From Histoplasma ohiense (Eukaryota > Ascomycota > Eurotiomycetes > Onygenales > Ajellomycetaceae): a DNA stretch of 64,000 nt. The stretch is taken from assembly GCA_017607445.1 (NCBI GenBank), contig JAEVHH010000003.1:1798001-1862000 (forward strand), read 5' to 3'. Numbering within the stretch: the first letter of the stretch is position 1; every line of letters begins with the position of its first letter. The notes beneath the pieces were generated by a model. The model was not told the origin of the DNA, made no database searches, and saw only the letters and a program-made list of their open reading frames with translations. Both the position numbers and the translations under genes were made by a program. Of this stretch, positions 32,883 through 44,989 are shown one piece after another.

Positions 32883-35800
32883 TCATTTACTGACTGACTT
32901 CTGATAGATTTTATTAAACTGTTCCAAGTACTTCTGACTGTTCATTAAGTTTTCCTCAGATTCCCAAGAATTGTCTGTGTCTGTACAATCTTTCCATTTG
33001 ACAAGATATTGTGTTTGACTGTGGTACTGATGCTTGTCTAATATAGCTTCAACTTCTCATTTCTCTTGTGTGTCTATAATTATCAGTTCTGCTTGCGGGA
33101 TTTGTCTGTTGTGCATGTGATATGGTTTGAGAAGAGAAACATGGAATATGGGATGAATTTCTTTATATTGCAGCATGAGTTTCAGTTTGTACACCTGTGT
33201 ACCACAGATATCAATTATTTGGAAGAGACTCAAAAATTGATGATCTAGTTTGGGTGAGGATTGCAAGGTGGATATATTTTTTGCACACAGCATTATCCAA
33301 TTCTCTATCTTAAAGCTTTTTGATATATGATGCTGATCATAATACTTTTTCTCAGCTGCTTTGACAGCTTTCAGACATTCTCAGATCTTGTTCTCTGCTT
33401 GCTTCATTCATTCCACTTGTTTCATCACTGATTTTGACACGCCCATGCTTGGGGGTTTCATGTCTATGCAAAGTTCAGTTGGTCGGCTGATCATTGCTTC
33501 AGATGATGTCATTTTTATTGATGTGTGGAAGGTGTTGTTATATGCTCATTGTGTCAGAGAAATCCATTCTATCCAATTATCTTGCTGGTAGCTGCAATAT
33601 GTGTGAAGATAATGTTCAATCACCTGGTTTAATTGTTCTGTTTGGCCATCGGTTTGCGGGTGGAATGCTGTTGATAATTTTCATTGAACATGGAGCAGAT
33701 AACACAATGTTGACCAAAACTTGCTATTTATTAATGAATCTCAGTTGCTAATAATGTTCACAGATAGGTCAAAGTTCTTTGCAATTCTTCATACAATAAT
33801 GTCCACAAGTTCTTCTGCATCTAGCTCTGAAGATGTGGGCACAATTATGGCTCATTTGATGAATAAATCAACAAATATGACAATAGCATTATAGGTTTGA
33901 CTTCCCTTTTTATTATCTGGCAGGTCTTCAATAAAGTCCATGCTAATTGTATGCCATTTCTTATCTGGCACTGGATGTGGTTGTAGCAATCTGTATGGTT
34001 TGTGTCATGGTATCTTGACATATTGGCAAACATTGCAAGTTCTCACATATTCTGCAATCTCATCACTCATACCATGTCACAAGTACTTGCATTTGATCAC
34101 TTCAATGATTTTGTCATGTTCAAAATGGCCATCTTGGGGATCATTGTGGTTCATTTTCATTATTTCATGTCTTACAGCCTTATCTTGTGATATGTAGACT
34201 TTACCATCTTTTCTGAGCAGATCATCTTTATCTACTGTTCAGATTGAATGATTATCTATACTAGTGTCATTCATCTCTAGTCTTCTGTGAAGTTCAGATA
34301 TGCTGGTGTCTCTATTCTGAATCTGCAGTAAGAGTTCAATGATAGATTTGACTATCTCTTTGTGATAGACTGTCTCAGACTCAAATATCTTGACAGCTAG
34401 AATTCATAGCATCAGAGTCTCTAGATTTAACTCTGTAATATCTGTGACCTTGTTCTCATCTGCAGATGTGTTCTTTATTCTGCAGAGGTGATTGTCATTG
34501 ATGACTATGAGCCTCTTCATTCAACAATTTTCATTAGCTTGCAGATCTTTTTGCATCATCTTGACACATTGATCTAACTTTGTGTTTTCTTTTGTCTTTA
34601 GTGACTTAAAGATCTTCTTACACAGCTTTTTTTGCAGAGTAGAGAGCTCTGTCAAGAGAGCTGCATGTTTTACAAAATCTGAGCAACAACTTGATGCATC
34701 TGTGGGATTATTTTTCTCAGAATGGTGCTCTATTTCAAAATTGAATGCTGAGAGCATTTCCATCCAGTGAATCTGACACCCATTTAGCTGCTTTGTTGTC
34801 ATGAAGCATCAGAGGTTGGCATGGTCAGATAAAACAGTTATTGAGTGCCTGCTATCATGTAAGTAGTGGTGCCATTGCCTGAAAGCTTCTACAATCAGCA
34901 ACATTTCTAGATCATATGTTTGATAATGTCTTTCTGTTTCTGTGAGCTTTCTAGACCAGAACATGATTGGGTGTCAGTGATCATCATTCATTAATTGTGA
35001 TATTACTGCAGTGATTGCAACATCAGATCCATCTGTTTCTATACAGAGTTTTTGCTGCAGATCAAAGTGGATCAACAACAGTGCCTTTGTAAAGCATTCT
35101 TTTAACTGCAAAATTGCATGCTTGCAGTTTTTGTCTAACTGAACAGATGTGTTATTCTTCCCTCTTTTTGTTTTGTAACCTTTTAACAATTCAGTCAGAG
35201 GTGCTGTTATTATTGAGAACTTGTATATGAATTGATGATAGAAATTGATGAATTCTAGAAATATTTGCAATTCATTTATAGTTCATGGTTCTGGCCAATC
35301 TAGAATTGTGTTGACACAGTGTTTCTCAACAGTAATACCCTGCATGATAACCACAAAACCCAAAAATCCAATTTCTGTTGTGTGGAATGTACACTTACTA
35401 AGTTTGGCATATAGTCTCCATCATCTTAACCGTTCCAGCACATTCTTAACATGGACGACATGTTCATCAAGCGTGTTTGAATAGATTACGATATTGTCAA
35501 GATAAGCCACACAATATATGTCTAAAAGGTCGCTGAGGGCTTTGTTGATATAAGATTGGAAGATCACAGAAGCATTGATTAGCTCAAAAGATAAGACTAG
35601 ATATTCAAAGTGTTCATATTGTGTTTGAAATACTGTTTTCCATTCATTCTCTGCTTGTATGTGAATTCTATGATACACATCTCTGAGGTCCAGTTGTGTA
35701 TATATCTTGGCATCTGCTAATCTATCAAGTATTTCACTTATCAAGGGCAGTGGGTATTGATTCTTGACTGTTATTTCATTCAATTCTTGATAATCCATGC

Positions 35801-36500
35801 AAAGACACAGGGTTTCATTTTTCTTGAGTGTGAATAATACTGGCGCGCCGGCTGGGCTCTTGGATGGACATATCCAATTCTTCTCTAATGCCTTTTTGAT
35901 ATATTCTCGGAGGACAGAGAGTTCTTGAGGTGATAGATTATATATCAGTTGGTATGGAGGTTCCTTGCCAGGTTTGAGCTCTATGGCATGATCATGAGGT
36001 GCATGTTCCGCATCAGATATGTCTTCTTGGAATACATCAAGATAATCTTTATAATCATCTGAGATATTTGACTCAGTTGCTGCACTCGCAGCTTGTAATG
36101 ATAAGGCAGTGAATATAATATTGCCATCATCAATTAGTGTTGTGAATTCTTTAGCAGTATTCAGGTGCATGTGATTAATATTCAATGCTTTTCTATAGAT
36201 TCAGCATCTTCACACTCAGTTGATATCAGGGTTCACAGCTTCCAACCAAGACATGCCCAAAATTATGTCATATCCACTAATGTCAGCCTCTTCAAAATGG
36301 TGGAATCCTTCTTGGAGGACATGTTTGTCATTGATAATCTTCATTGCAGCTCTTTGTTGTTCATATGATTTAATCTTATGATTATCAACTGCTTCCACTA
36401 CTTTTGGTTTACCTTCTGTCTTTGAGAAATATTTTGATGCTCAGGTGTGAGACATGAAGTTTGCATCCGCGCCAGAATTCACTAGTGTCCATGCCATCGA
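32883..36500 (-). pseudogene. pol: gamma2 pol: PR, RT, RNase H, integrase, chromodomain
   Basis: One minus-strand frame throughout. The protease site reads N-S-G-A-D near 36475 (first Asp to Asn). RT 36185-35421 is open; it has L-D-L-R-D-V-Y-H-R (about 35700) and catalytic box Y-L-D-N (about 35506), so it is inactive as written. RNase H starts E-T-D-G near 35045 and runs to about 34700. Integrase is about 34400-33420, GPY/F and S-L-L-K-P-Y at 33293-33057, chromodomain about 33050-32900 (Y-L-V-K-W). Few stops compared with alpha and beta. The pol frame is -1 relative to gag. The stop at 32883-32885 may itself be a decayed codon. Confidence 0.85.
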
Positions 36501-36559
36501 CCATCTCACTTCTGTCAGCATTCATGTATTCATCATCAATAATTGTTTATCTTGCAGTC

Positions 36560-37651
36560 TAGTTGTTTGTATTCTCAATGCAGCAGCTGCTTCTATGATT
36601 GAAATTGCTGGTTTTTTGCTTGTTGAACTTGGTTGTGCTTTTCAGAGTGTAACATCCAACAATCATTTGCAATATGACCCTTCTTATGACAGTGAGAACA
36701 CTCCTTCATTCAGTTATATTTATCTTTCTTGATTTGTTCAGTTGAACCCATTTGTTCCTCTCATTTCCTCTTGTTCCGACAGTTGCTAGATTTATCAGAA
36801 CAACATTGATTCTCTATGAATATCACAGATCTTTCTTTGTGAATAGCATACTGTCACTCTGACATATTTTTCTTGAGAGTCTGTAGAGTTTGAAGCAACT
36901 CTTCATAGTTCTGAGGCTCTTGATTTCAATGATTGAGTTCAGTGTGTAATATCTTCAATGTCTTACTATGCAAGTTATCCATTCTTTGTTCTTTGCTATA
37001 TGGGGGTAAGTAGTATTCTCAGTCTTTGAGATATTTAGAGAAATTGTGTATTGATTGCTATTCTTGTTGCTTTGTATCTTGAAATTTTTGACTCACCAAT
37101 CAGTGCTGGTTCTGTGGATTGTTAATTTGCATTTCTAGGTGTGATAACATATTGTCAAAAGTCAATGGTGTTGCTCCTCCATGTCTCTCATACAATGATA
37201 CAAAATTCAACCATTTCTGCTTAATGTGGGTGTCAAGGTAGAGTTTAGCATCATTTATCTTGTGTTCTTCCTTTCAATAATACCAGCAGTGGCATGTAAA
37301 GAGAGTCAACATGCAATCTTTATAGTCCTTGAATTCTAACATATTTTTTCCTTGATAATAGTCTTTAATCTTCAACCTCAGTGGTGTTTCATTATCATCA
37401 TCTGTATCATTCACAGATCGATTTTGCGGTGATTCTGTGGTGATATTCTGAGTTAATTGAGACTTGATGAGAGTATCTTCATGAATCTGTGCTTCCAACT
37501 TGTTGAGCTGCTGTTGTGCATGCAGAATAGCTAATTACTGTTCTTGTTCATGAATTTGATCATTCAACTGTTGCAAACACACATTGTGATCATCGGAGGC
37601 AGTAGAAGATTCAGATTGGTTTTCAAGAGATCTTGTGTGTGTTGAAACCAT
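36560..37651 (-). pseudogene. gag: gamma2 gag
   Basis: ATG at 37651 (M-V-S-T-H-T). Gln-rich N terminus, capsid-like region with W-Y-Y, Trp and Tyr landmarks (about 37280-36950), and a CCHC zinc knuckle, C-S-H-C-x4-H-x4-C, at about 36705-36660. In-frame stops near 37535, 37272 and later. Open stretch 37498-37274. Confidence 0.8.
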
Positions 37652-37756
37652 CTTGTGTGTTTTAACTAATGTTGTGTGTTTTAACTAATGTTGCGTGCTT
37701 TATTGTAGGTGTGTGTAACAACGGACCACTCAAATAAAGTTTAGAGTGATTAGAAT
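37652..37756 (-). other. gamma2 leader with putative self-primer site
   Basis: A very short leader. On the minus strand the sequence directly after the LTR is ATTCTAATCACTC; CTAATCACT (37753-37745) is the exact complement of AGTGATTAG in the same LTR (37854-37846). Confidence 0.6.
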
Positions 37757-38027
37757 TGTAAGAGATGGTTGTAGATATAATTATGAGAGTAGTGTGAAGT
37801 ACACACATAGAATGTTAAGAAGGTAGCAATCTCTATTATTCAAAGCTAATCACTGATCTTCTAATATCTACAGATATCAGCAAGCATTATATAGGCGATC
37901 ACCACGCGCTACAGCCGCCTATGGTGCTGTGTGCTATGTCCCTCTTCATTAATTCTGGCGTGTTCTGTGTTCTTCTATCGCCACATAGCTATTTCCTAAT
38001 ATAGATATCTCCGTTGCGCCTATTACA
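37757..38027 (-). repeat. gamma2 5' LTR, 271 bp, with TATA box
   Basis: On the minus strand TGTAATAGGCGC ... CATCTCTTACA. TATATAA at 37893-37887; AGTGATTAG starts 33 nt downstream (37854), where transcription would be expected to begin. A 7 bp inverted repeat, ATAGGCG/CGCCTAT, lies just upstream of TATA. It retains CpGs (cacgcgc, gccgcc). Confidence 0.9.
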
Positions 38028-38032
38028 AGAAC

Positions 38033-41000
38033 ACAGCAACATCAATCTGTGCAAAACAGAGATCTACTATAAATCAGTGTCAATGACTGCCACATTCTCA
38101 ATGTGTACAAACAGTCTGAGACAGACACAGTCATGAACTATCTGATCAATTTGAGCTCATCAGTTCACTGTCTAATAGATGAGAATTTCAATGTACAATA
38201 TGATATCTTTGAATCAGAGACAGTGAATCTGCACTGAGAAGAGGAGCTTGTTCAGTGAATCAGTGAACATAAAATGAACTTTGTGAGAGAGATAGATATT
38301 TCAACTCATGCAGCAGATCATATGATTGATCTCATCTTCTTCAATATAATCTTTACTTCCACTTCAGTGTGTCAAGATTTACACTGCAGCTCAGATCATC
38401 AGTCTATGATTACTATACTATCAACAACATCTCAGACACAACAGAGTAGAGCTCAGATCAAAATCACAGACTCTCAGCTGAAGCTCTTTACAGATTTTGT
38501 CAGAGATCTTATAATGAACATATCTTACTCAGATAGAGTTGAGAATGTGGCACAGCTTGATAATCTGATTCAACACTTCACTCAGAATCTTCTGACTGCA
38601 GCTCAGACAGTCAGCAAGTCAGTGTAGTAAGAGTAGACTACAGCTCTTTGATGAACAGCAGACTGCTGAAGAATGCATTGAAAGCTCATCACTCATCAGA
38701 CAGAGACTGTAAAGCACTGATTCAAGAACACAGTGCATAAGATCAAATGTGTATACTGAAGACAGATAATCAATAAAGTCAGAGATGACAGAGATCTGTA
38801 TCAGATGATAGTATGATATAAGCTGAAACTCAACCTCAGAGCACTCTCTCTGATGATTGAAGATCAGATTATAGAAGAGACAGCTGTCAAAGTCAAGACA
38901 CTTCAGCAAATCATTCTGAAGTGATACAACTCAGTCAATGATCTGAAATACAATTCATTGAATGATGAGCACTGAAGCAGCATGGAAAACCTGCTCTGAA
39001 ACCCTCAGATTGAGATGAAGGAGATAGAGTGCAATATCATTGAAGTACAGAGTATCTCTTCAGACATGAATGAAATCACAGTGTGACTGTTCAAAATATA
39101 CTGACAGTATATATCTCTTTTTGTACAGCAGCTATACAACTGCTGTCTCTGACTCTGCCACTTCCCACAAATCTGAAAGCTGACAGAGATGACAATGATA
39201 TTCAAAATAGATAAAAGAGACAGAAGCTCAGTTCACTTCTGAAGACTTATTGCTCTTCTCTCAGTAATCTCCAAGAAGCTGAAACACATTGTTGCAAGAC
39301 AACTGATGTACACAGCACTCATTCATGATGTAGTCAGCTCACAGTATGAAGAGACACTATTCAGACAATCAGCAATGAATCTGATAGCTGTTTTCACTCA
39401 TAAGATGAAGACAGTCTTCACACAAAACAAGAAGATATTCATGATCACAATGAATATACAGAGTGTCTTTGATACTGTGCTGCACAGACAGCTGCTTCAG
39501 CAGATGACACAACAGAGATGACTATGCAAGCTGCTACAACTCATTGACAGCTTTCTCATCAAATACAGAGCTCAGATTCAGCTGAAGAAAATCATCACAG
39601 CAGCATATCAGATGCAATGTAACACATTACAGAGATCTTCTTTATCATCAATATTGTTTCTTCTGTATCTGACAGAGCTGCTGTGGCAGAATCTGAAATT
39701 GCACTTTGGCTATGCAGATGATCTGAATACTTGACAGACTATGCACTCATTTGACAGCAATACTATTCTTCTCAGCCATGATATACAGAGTATTCTGAGA
39801 TGAGAGGAGATAAACAAAATGATCTTCATATCAGAGAAATTTGAGATGATCTATCTCACAAGAAAGCAATACAATGAAACACTGTCAGTAATTGTATCAG
39901 AGAATCTGATTATACACTCTGTCACTGTCTCAGCTGAACAGAAGCTAGCACTTTGCTGACTGAGTATACACTTTGACAGAAGACTCATCTGAAGATCATA
40001 TATCTCTGCTCAGATAAAGAAGACAAGAACTGTGACTCAGTATATTCAAAGTCTAGAGAAGATCAGAGATAAACTCTCAGCAGATGCTCTGTAGAAGATG
40101 ATCACTATCTGCATAGTTCTCTCACTACTCTATAACACAGAGATCTGATACAGCAGTCACACACAGTCAGTAAGATATATAGATAGAAGTAGAAAGATCA
40201 GCTCTCATCTGAAATGATATATGAGAATAGTCAAGAAGATGTTTATCATGACAGTCAGAGAAGTTCTTTCAGTTTTCTATACAATATTCATCACAACTCT
40301 ATACTGAGATGCTGAGCTCTCATCAGCAATGATAGCTCTGAAGAAGATCAAAATATATTTCACAACAAGACTTCAGATGATAAATGAGAGACATTCACTG
40401 ACTTTACAAATAGCTTCTTCAATGATCATATATGAAAAAGAAGCTGAAACTCAGTAGTACTCAAAGATCAAGATTCAGAGATTGAAGATGCTGCTGCTTA
40501 TAGTCAATAGACTCACACTTATCATCTCATACTACTCAGAGAGATGCAGAACAGACCTCACAGAGAATATAGACAAAAAAAATACTGCTCAGATATTCAA
40601 GAAATAATGAGAAAGTCAATCTTCAACAGATCTATATATTTTCTCAGATGAATCAGAACAGATTCTTGACAACAGCAGACAGATGAGCTATAACTTCATA
40701 GTCTATCAGAGAAACAGAGAACTGATCAACTTCTCAGCTGCACTGAGCTCTATATCATATATCTTCAACACTGAGACAGTTGATGTCTGCTGTGTGTTAG
40801 AGTGTGTGATGAAGCTTCTACTCTGTGTCACAGATGATGACATCAGCTTTTGAATCTGACTCTGCTTTGATAATATCTCAGTCATCTGAGACATACAGAG
40901 CAGTGCAGCAGTCTTCTTGAACTGAGTCTACAGCTGCTGTCACAAGCTCCTCAGATAATATAATATAAGTCTGAAATGAGTCTCTGAGTATATAAGAATA

Positions 41001-41560
41001 GAGAGCAATGAGAAAGCAGATCATCTGACTAAGCAGATGACTTCATCTACTACAGTCTCAGTCTATGAACTCAAGATCATGCCCACAGTCAGTGGGATCC
41101 ACACAGTGATCAAACAGCTCAGTCAAAAGACAGAGTAAGAGTGATGAAACAGAGTCTGTGAAAAACTCTCTGACTGATATCAGAGCTGAAGATTCAGCAG
41201 ACTGACTATGAAATATCAAATAAAGATCTCTTCAGAGCTCAGTATATCACAGTATACTCTTCACTGCTGACTCACACTCTGCTTCTCTCACAGAGACTTC
41301 TTCTGATATCACAGATGCTTTCAGCATGCAGATGCAAGACTCATCTGTGTCTGTGAACACAATAAGAGCTCAGAACATTTGATACTTTGTTGATATTTAC
41401 AGAGACACTTCTCTCACTGATTCAAGAGATCAGCAGCACAGTCATACAATCAGATGACAGCTGTTGTCTATCTAGAGTCTCTGATCTTTACAGACTTTGT
41501 AGAACTGCTTGATCATATGCAGTTCTATACACAGTACTGCACAAGATAACACAGCTATTT
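38033..41560 (+). pseudogene. K1 ORF2: endonuclease, RT, RNase H, CCHC (decayed)
   Basis: Continues ORF2 after gamma2 in one frame. Endonuclease to about 38420 (D-x-N-V at about 38184-38195; S-T-H-A-A-D-H near 38300; S-S-D-H-Q at about 38392-38406). RT has F-G-Y-A-D-D at 39705-39722. RNase H is about 40640-41050, starting F-S-D-E. A C-terminal C-x-C-E-H...E-H-x4-C cluster lies near 41346-41390. This order (EN-RT-RNH-zinc) is that of I/Tad1-type LINEs. Stops are frequent but the frame never shifts from 38274 to 41400, so decay was by substitution. Confidence 0.85.
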
Positions 41561-42509
41561 GAGCACACATCATCTGACAGCCCCCCACAGCAGTTCCAAG
41601 CCTATACAGACAGTACAGATAGCACAACATTCAGTACAACTGATTCAATCAGTACAATAGATTCAATCAATGCAATCAGTACAAACAGTACAATTGATTC
41701 AATTGATACAATCAGCTCAATCAGTTCAATTGATACAAACAGTACAATTGATTCAATTGATTCAATCAATACAAATGATACAATTGGTACAATCAGTTCA
41801 ATCAGTTCAATTGATTCAACTGATGCAAATGATTAAATCAGTATGATGAGCTCATCTGTTTCAACTAGCTGTGGCATAATCAGTACAGTCTGTATGCTGA
41901 CTCAGTCAATATACTCTCAGCTGCAGATATGCACTCTTCTTCTCTCTTCTCACTACTCTCTTCATCTCTCTTCATTTCTTTTCTCTCACAATCTTCTTCA
42001 GTGCTCTCTTCTCTCTCTTCTCTCAGATTTATGTCAGATCATGTAACTGCAAGATGCCACAGAGAACACAGTCTTTTTTTCACTCTTCTCTTTATTTTTC
42101 TTTTCAGAACATTTATTTTTTCTCTTTTCTTTTGTCTATCTCATCTGTTCTTTCTCTGCTGTTAGAAGTATGAACAGTTCTTGAATCAACTGAGAGAGTT
42201 ATCCCTCTCCATTCACTGTAAAGCCTTTCAGACACAGCAGCAGTGGTTTCCCTCAGAAACCACACTATAGCTCCACCATGAATGATCATACATTGAGTCA
42301 GAAGTGAATGTGCAGCTCAGTAAAATCCTTTTCAATGAGCTGAGTCTTCTCAAAAATTGCCATCTGAATTCTGTTTTCTTTCTCTCTGTGTACATAGAAA
42401 TCTCTTCAGTGAAGCACATCTTCATGCCCTTTGGGAGGCTTCTGAAACACGGGCGCTGCCCGTGTTTTCTCTGGAATGTTAAATCAATACAATCAAACAA
42501 ACAAACAAA
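41561..42509 (+). other. K1 3' UTR with 10 bp repeats and terminal hairpin
   Basis: At 41630-41840 a degenerate ~10 bp array (caattgatac / tcaatcagta). Pyrimidine-rich at 41935-42150. A perfect 10 bp stem with 3 nt loop lies at 42445-42467 (aaacacgggc - gct - gcccgtgttt), about 40 bp before the CAAA-type tail (42491-42509). No gene. Confidence 0.75.
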
Positions 42510-44960
42510 CATCATGATTTGCACTGATAATTTCATCAATGAGTGCCTTTTGTTGAGGGACATACACATGACCATCAGCACACAATATATCATTCTCAGA
42601 AATTGTTCATAGTATATTTTCAGCAACAGTTATACTCTTCTCTTTTATCTTCTTTCTTTGCTCAGCAGCAAAAGAATCAATCTTCTGTACTTTATTCAGA
42701 AATGAGATGAAGAATTCAGACATTTCTATATATACTGAGTTCTCAAGAATAGTCTTATTGACTGCAATCCAGGGCATATATTGCTCAATGTGCAATGAAG
42801 AGAAAGAGTTTATGCAAGAGATAGAAGACATCAATGTATGAAGCACTTTTCACTCATTAAAAGAAGCATTTTGCTCATTAGAGATTTATGCACAGACTAC
42901 ATCAGAAAAAATATCATTTTGAAAAGAAGTATCAACTTCTCAGTCTAGTCTAACTTCATGTTTCAGCTTCTGTTGCAGAGTAGATAATATAGTTTGACTG
43001 TTATAGATCTCACTGTAGTCTGTGCAACAACTGAGCCCATCAGCTGAATTCTTTGATTCAAAATGATGCAGTAATATAAAATCATAAGTAGATAAAGATT
43101 TCACTCATCTAGTCTGACATTTGTTCAGTTTCTTAGTCATCATAAAGTACTGCAGATTGACATGATCAGATCAGACTTGAATTGAATACTGACTTCTCTT
43201 CAGATAGTGTCTTCAATTTTTAAATACTGCTACAATAGTCAAGAGTTCTTTATCATGAGTATCATAACACATTTCTGCATCAATCAACTTTCTTGATCAG
43301 AAGACAACTGAATGTCAGTGCTCATCATTCTGTAACTGTGATAGAATAGCAGTGACTGCAAAAGTGAATGCATCAGATTCAATCTGAATACACTGAGCTG
43401 AGTCAAAATGAGCTAATAAAGAAGCATATATAAAGCATGATTTGAGCTCATCAAAAGTGCTTTGAGCATTTTCTGTTTATATAAAAGTGGCTTTTCTTTC
43501 CCTCTTCTTGCTCTCTTTTGTAAGTTCAAATAATGAGGCTGCAATAGAGGAGAAAGACTTAATAAATCACTGATAGAAATTAGCAAAGCTCAAGAAGAAT
43601 TGAATCTCTTTAATTGATTTAGATGTAGATCATTCCACAATAGTGAAGACTCTGTCTGACTTCATCTTGACATCATTTGTATCTATAACAAATTTCAGAA
43701 ATGAGATTTTGTCCACTTCAAATTCACACTTAGAGAGTTTTGCAAATAGATTCACACACTCAAGACATTCTAGCATCTTAGTAACATACATTTTATGTTT
43801 CTGCTTTGAATTGAAGAATATGAGAATGTCATCCAAATAGACAACACAACATATATCCAACAAATCAGACAAAGTATTGTTAATGTATGCTTGAAATATC
43901 ACTGAAGTATTAGCTAGTTCAAATGGCATAACTACATATTCAAAATGTTCATATCTCATTCTAAAGACTGTCTTTCAATGATCTTTTGCTGCTATAAGTA
44001 TGCAGTGATAGGCATCTTGAAGGTTCAGCTTAGTGAATATCTTGACTTTTGAAAGTCTATTAAGTAATTCACTTATTAGAGATAGAGGGTATTGATTCTT
44101 GATGATGATTCAATTTAACCCTTGATAGTCTACACAAAGACAGAGTTCATCATTTTTTTTGAGAACAAAGAGAATTGATGCATCAGCTGAGCTACTGAAC
44201 AGTTGTATTCATTCTTTATCTAATACATTTTTTAAATATTCTCTTAGAGCAGCTAACTCAGTTTCAGAGAGATTGTATATTGATATAAATGAAGATTGTG
44301 TATCAGATTTGAGATCTATACAGTGTTCTATCTCTTCTGATCTTTTCATGCTTATAGCAGCTTCTTCTGAGAAGATATGTGTATATGACATGACATAATC
44401 AGATAGATTGATCAGTAAGTTCAAATACACAGCTGAGAATATATATAAAGCATGCTTTGAGTCTTTTGAATGTTCTGTAGATAATACTACAAGCATTTCT
44501 ACTCTAGCTTCTGTGAGAACTTCAGCTAAGACATTTTATTCAGAAATAATTTGAGGCTGTTGTTTATCTTCAGAGCTTCTAAAGAAGAATTGTCCATCTG
44601 ATCAATCTATAAAAGAATTTGTTTATCTTAATCAAGAAAATTCTAATACAAGACTGTAGTTCTTCATTTTCATTGCATGGAAGGAATGAGATGTCTGCTG
44701 TGCATTACTTTTGTGATCAGTGACAGTAGTTGCAATGTTATACTCTTCAAAGAAGTGCATTATGCATTCATCAATCAATTTGATTATTTTGATTTTGTGG
44801 TGAGCAGCTTCTAGATTGTGATTCTTTGTTCAAAATTCATCAACACAGTTCACTTCTGATTCAGAGTCTACTAGTGCAAGCACTTTTTGCAGACTCTTAG
44901 ATGTAGCAAGTTCCACTGTGACAGTGAAGTTTAAAGTATTTTTGTATTGATTTTCCATAC
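42510..44960 (-). pseudogene. pol: beta2 pol, 5' part: PR, RT, RNase H, integrase N-term
   Basis: Minus strand. The protease region is about 44900-44650 (V-D-S-E-S-E, Gly of DSG lost). A linker is open at 44496-44209. RT core is open at 43959-43630 with intact Y-L-D-D near 43835. RNase H is about 43390-43000. The integrase N terminus at 42846-42607 is cut by K1 at the TSD 42510-42525 and continues at 28691. It is colinear with beta1 pol. Confidence 0.82.
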
Positions 44961-44989
44961 TTATGACTGTTATTGTGAGTTGAATGATG

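Larger units (their letters stand above)
30886..38027 (-). mobile_element. gamma2: complete Ty3/Gypsy chromovirus, 7142 bp
   Basis: 271 bp LTRs at 30886-31156 (3') and 37757-38027 (5'), perfect TSD agaac (30881-30885 and 38028-38032). By hand the LTRs differ at 17 positions, all transitions. Minus strand: gag 37651-36560, pol 36500-32883, polypurine tract GAAGAAGAGAGATAAT (31172-31157). On the plus strand it carries the spliced accessory gene 31700-32848. Its RT frame is open for 254 codons, so it is less decayed than alpha or beta. Confidence 0.95.
28692..42509 (+). mobile_element. K1: full-length Tad1/I-type LINE, interrupted by gamma2
   Basis: Flanked by a 16 bp TSD, catcatggtttgcact (28676-28691) / catcatgatttgcact (42510-42525), one G-to-A difference. 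The 5' end (catccttacaactaccc) is identical to the start of the second copy K2 (59581), so this is the true element start. The 3' end is a (CAAA)n-like tail (42491-42509). Without gamma2 (7142 bp plus 5 bp TSD) it is about 6.67 kb. It has two ORFs: ORF1 with zinc knuckles and ORF2 with endonuclease, RT, RNase H and a CCHC motif. Confidence 0.92.

Noticed and set aside
41843..42165. Ser/Leu-rich small ORFs in the K1 3' region
   Set aside because: Product of a pyrimidine-rich stretch in the 3' UTR; no start context, motif or second copy to support them.
42304..42626. Overlapping ORFs on both strands (102 and 132 codons) in the K1 3' end
   Set aside because: They span the LINE 3' UTR, its hairpin and tail and run across the TSD into beta2; no motif and no counterpart elsewhere.
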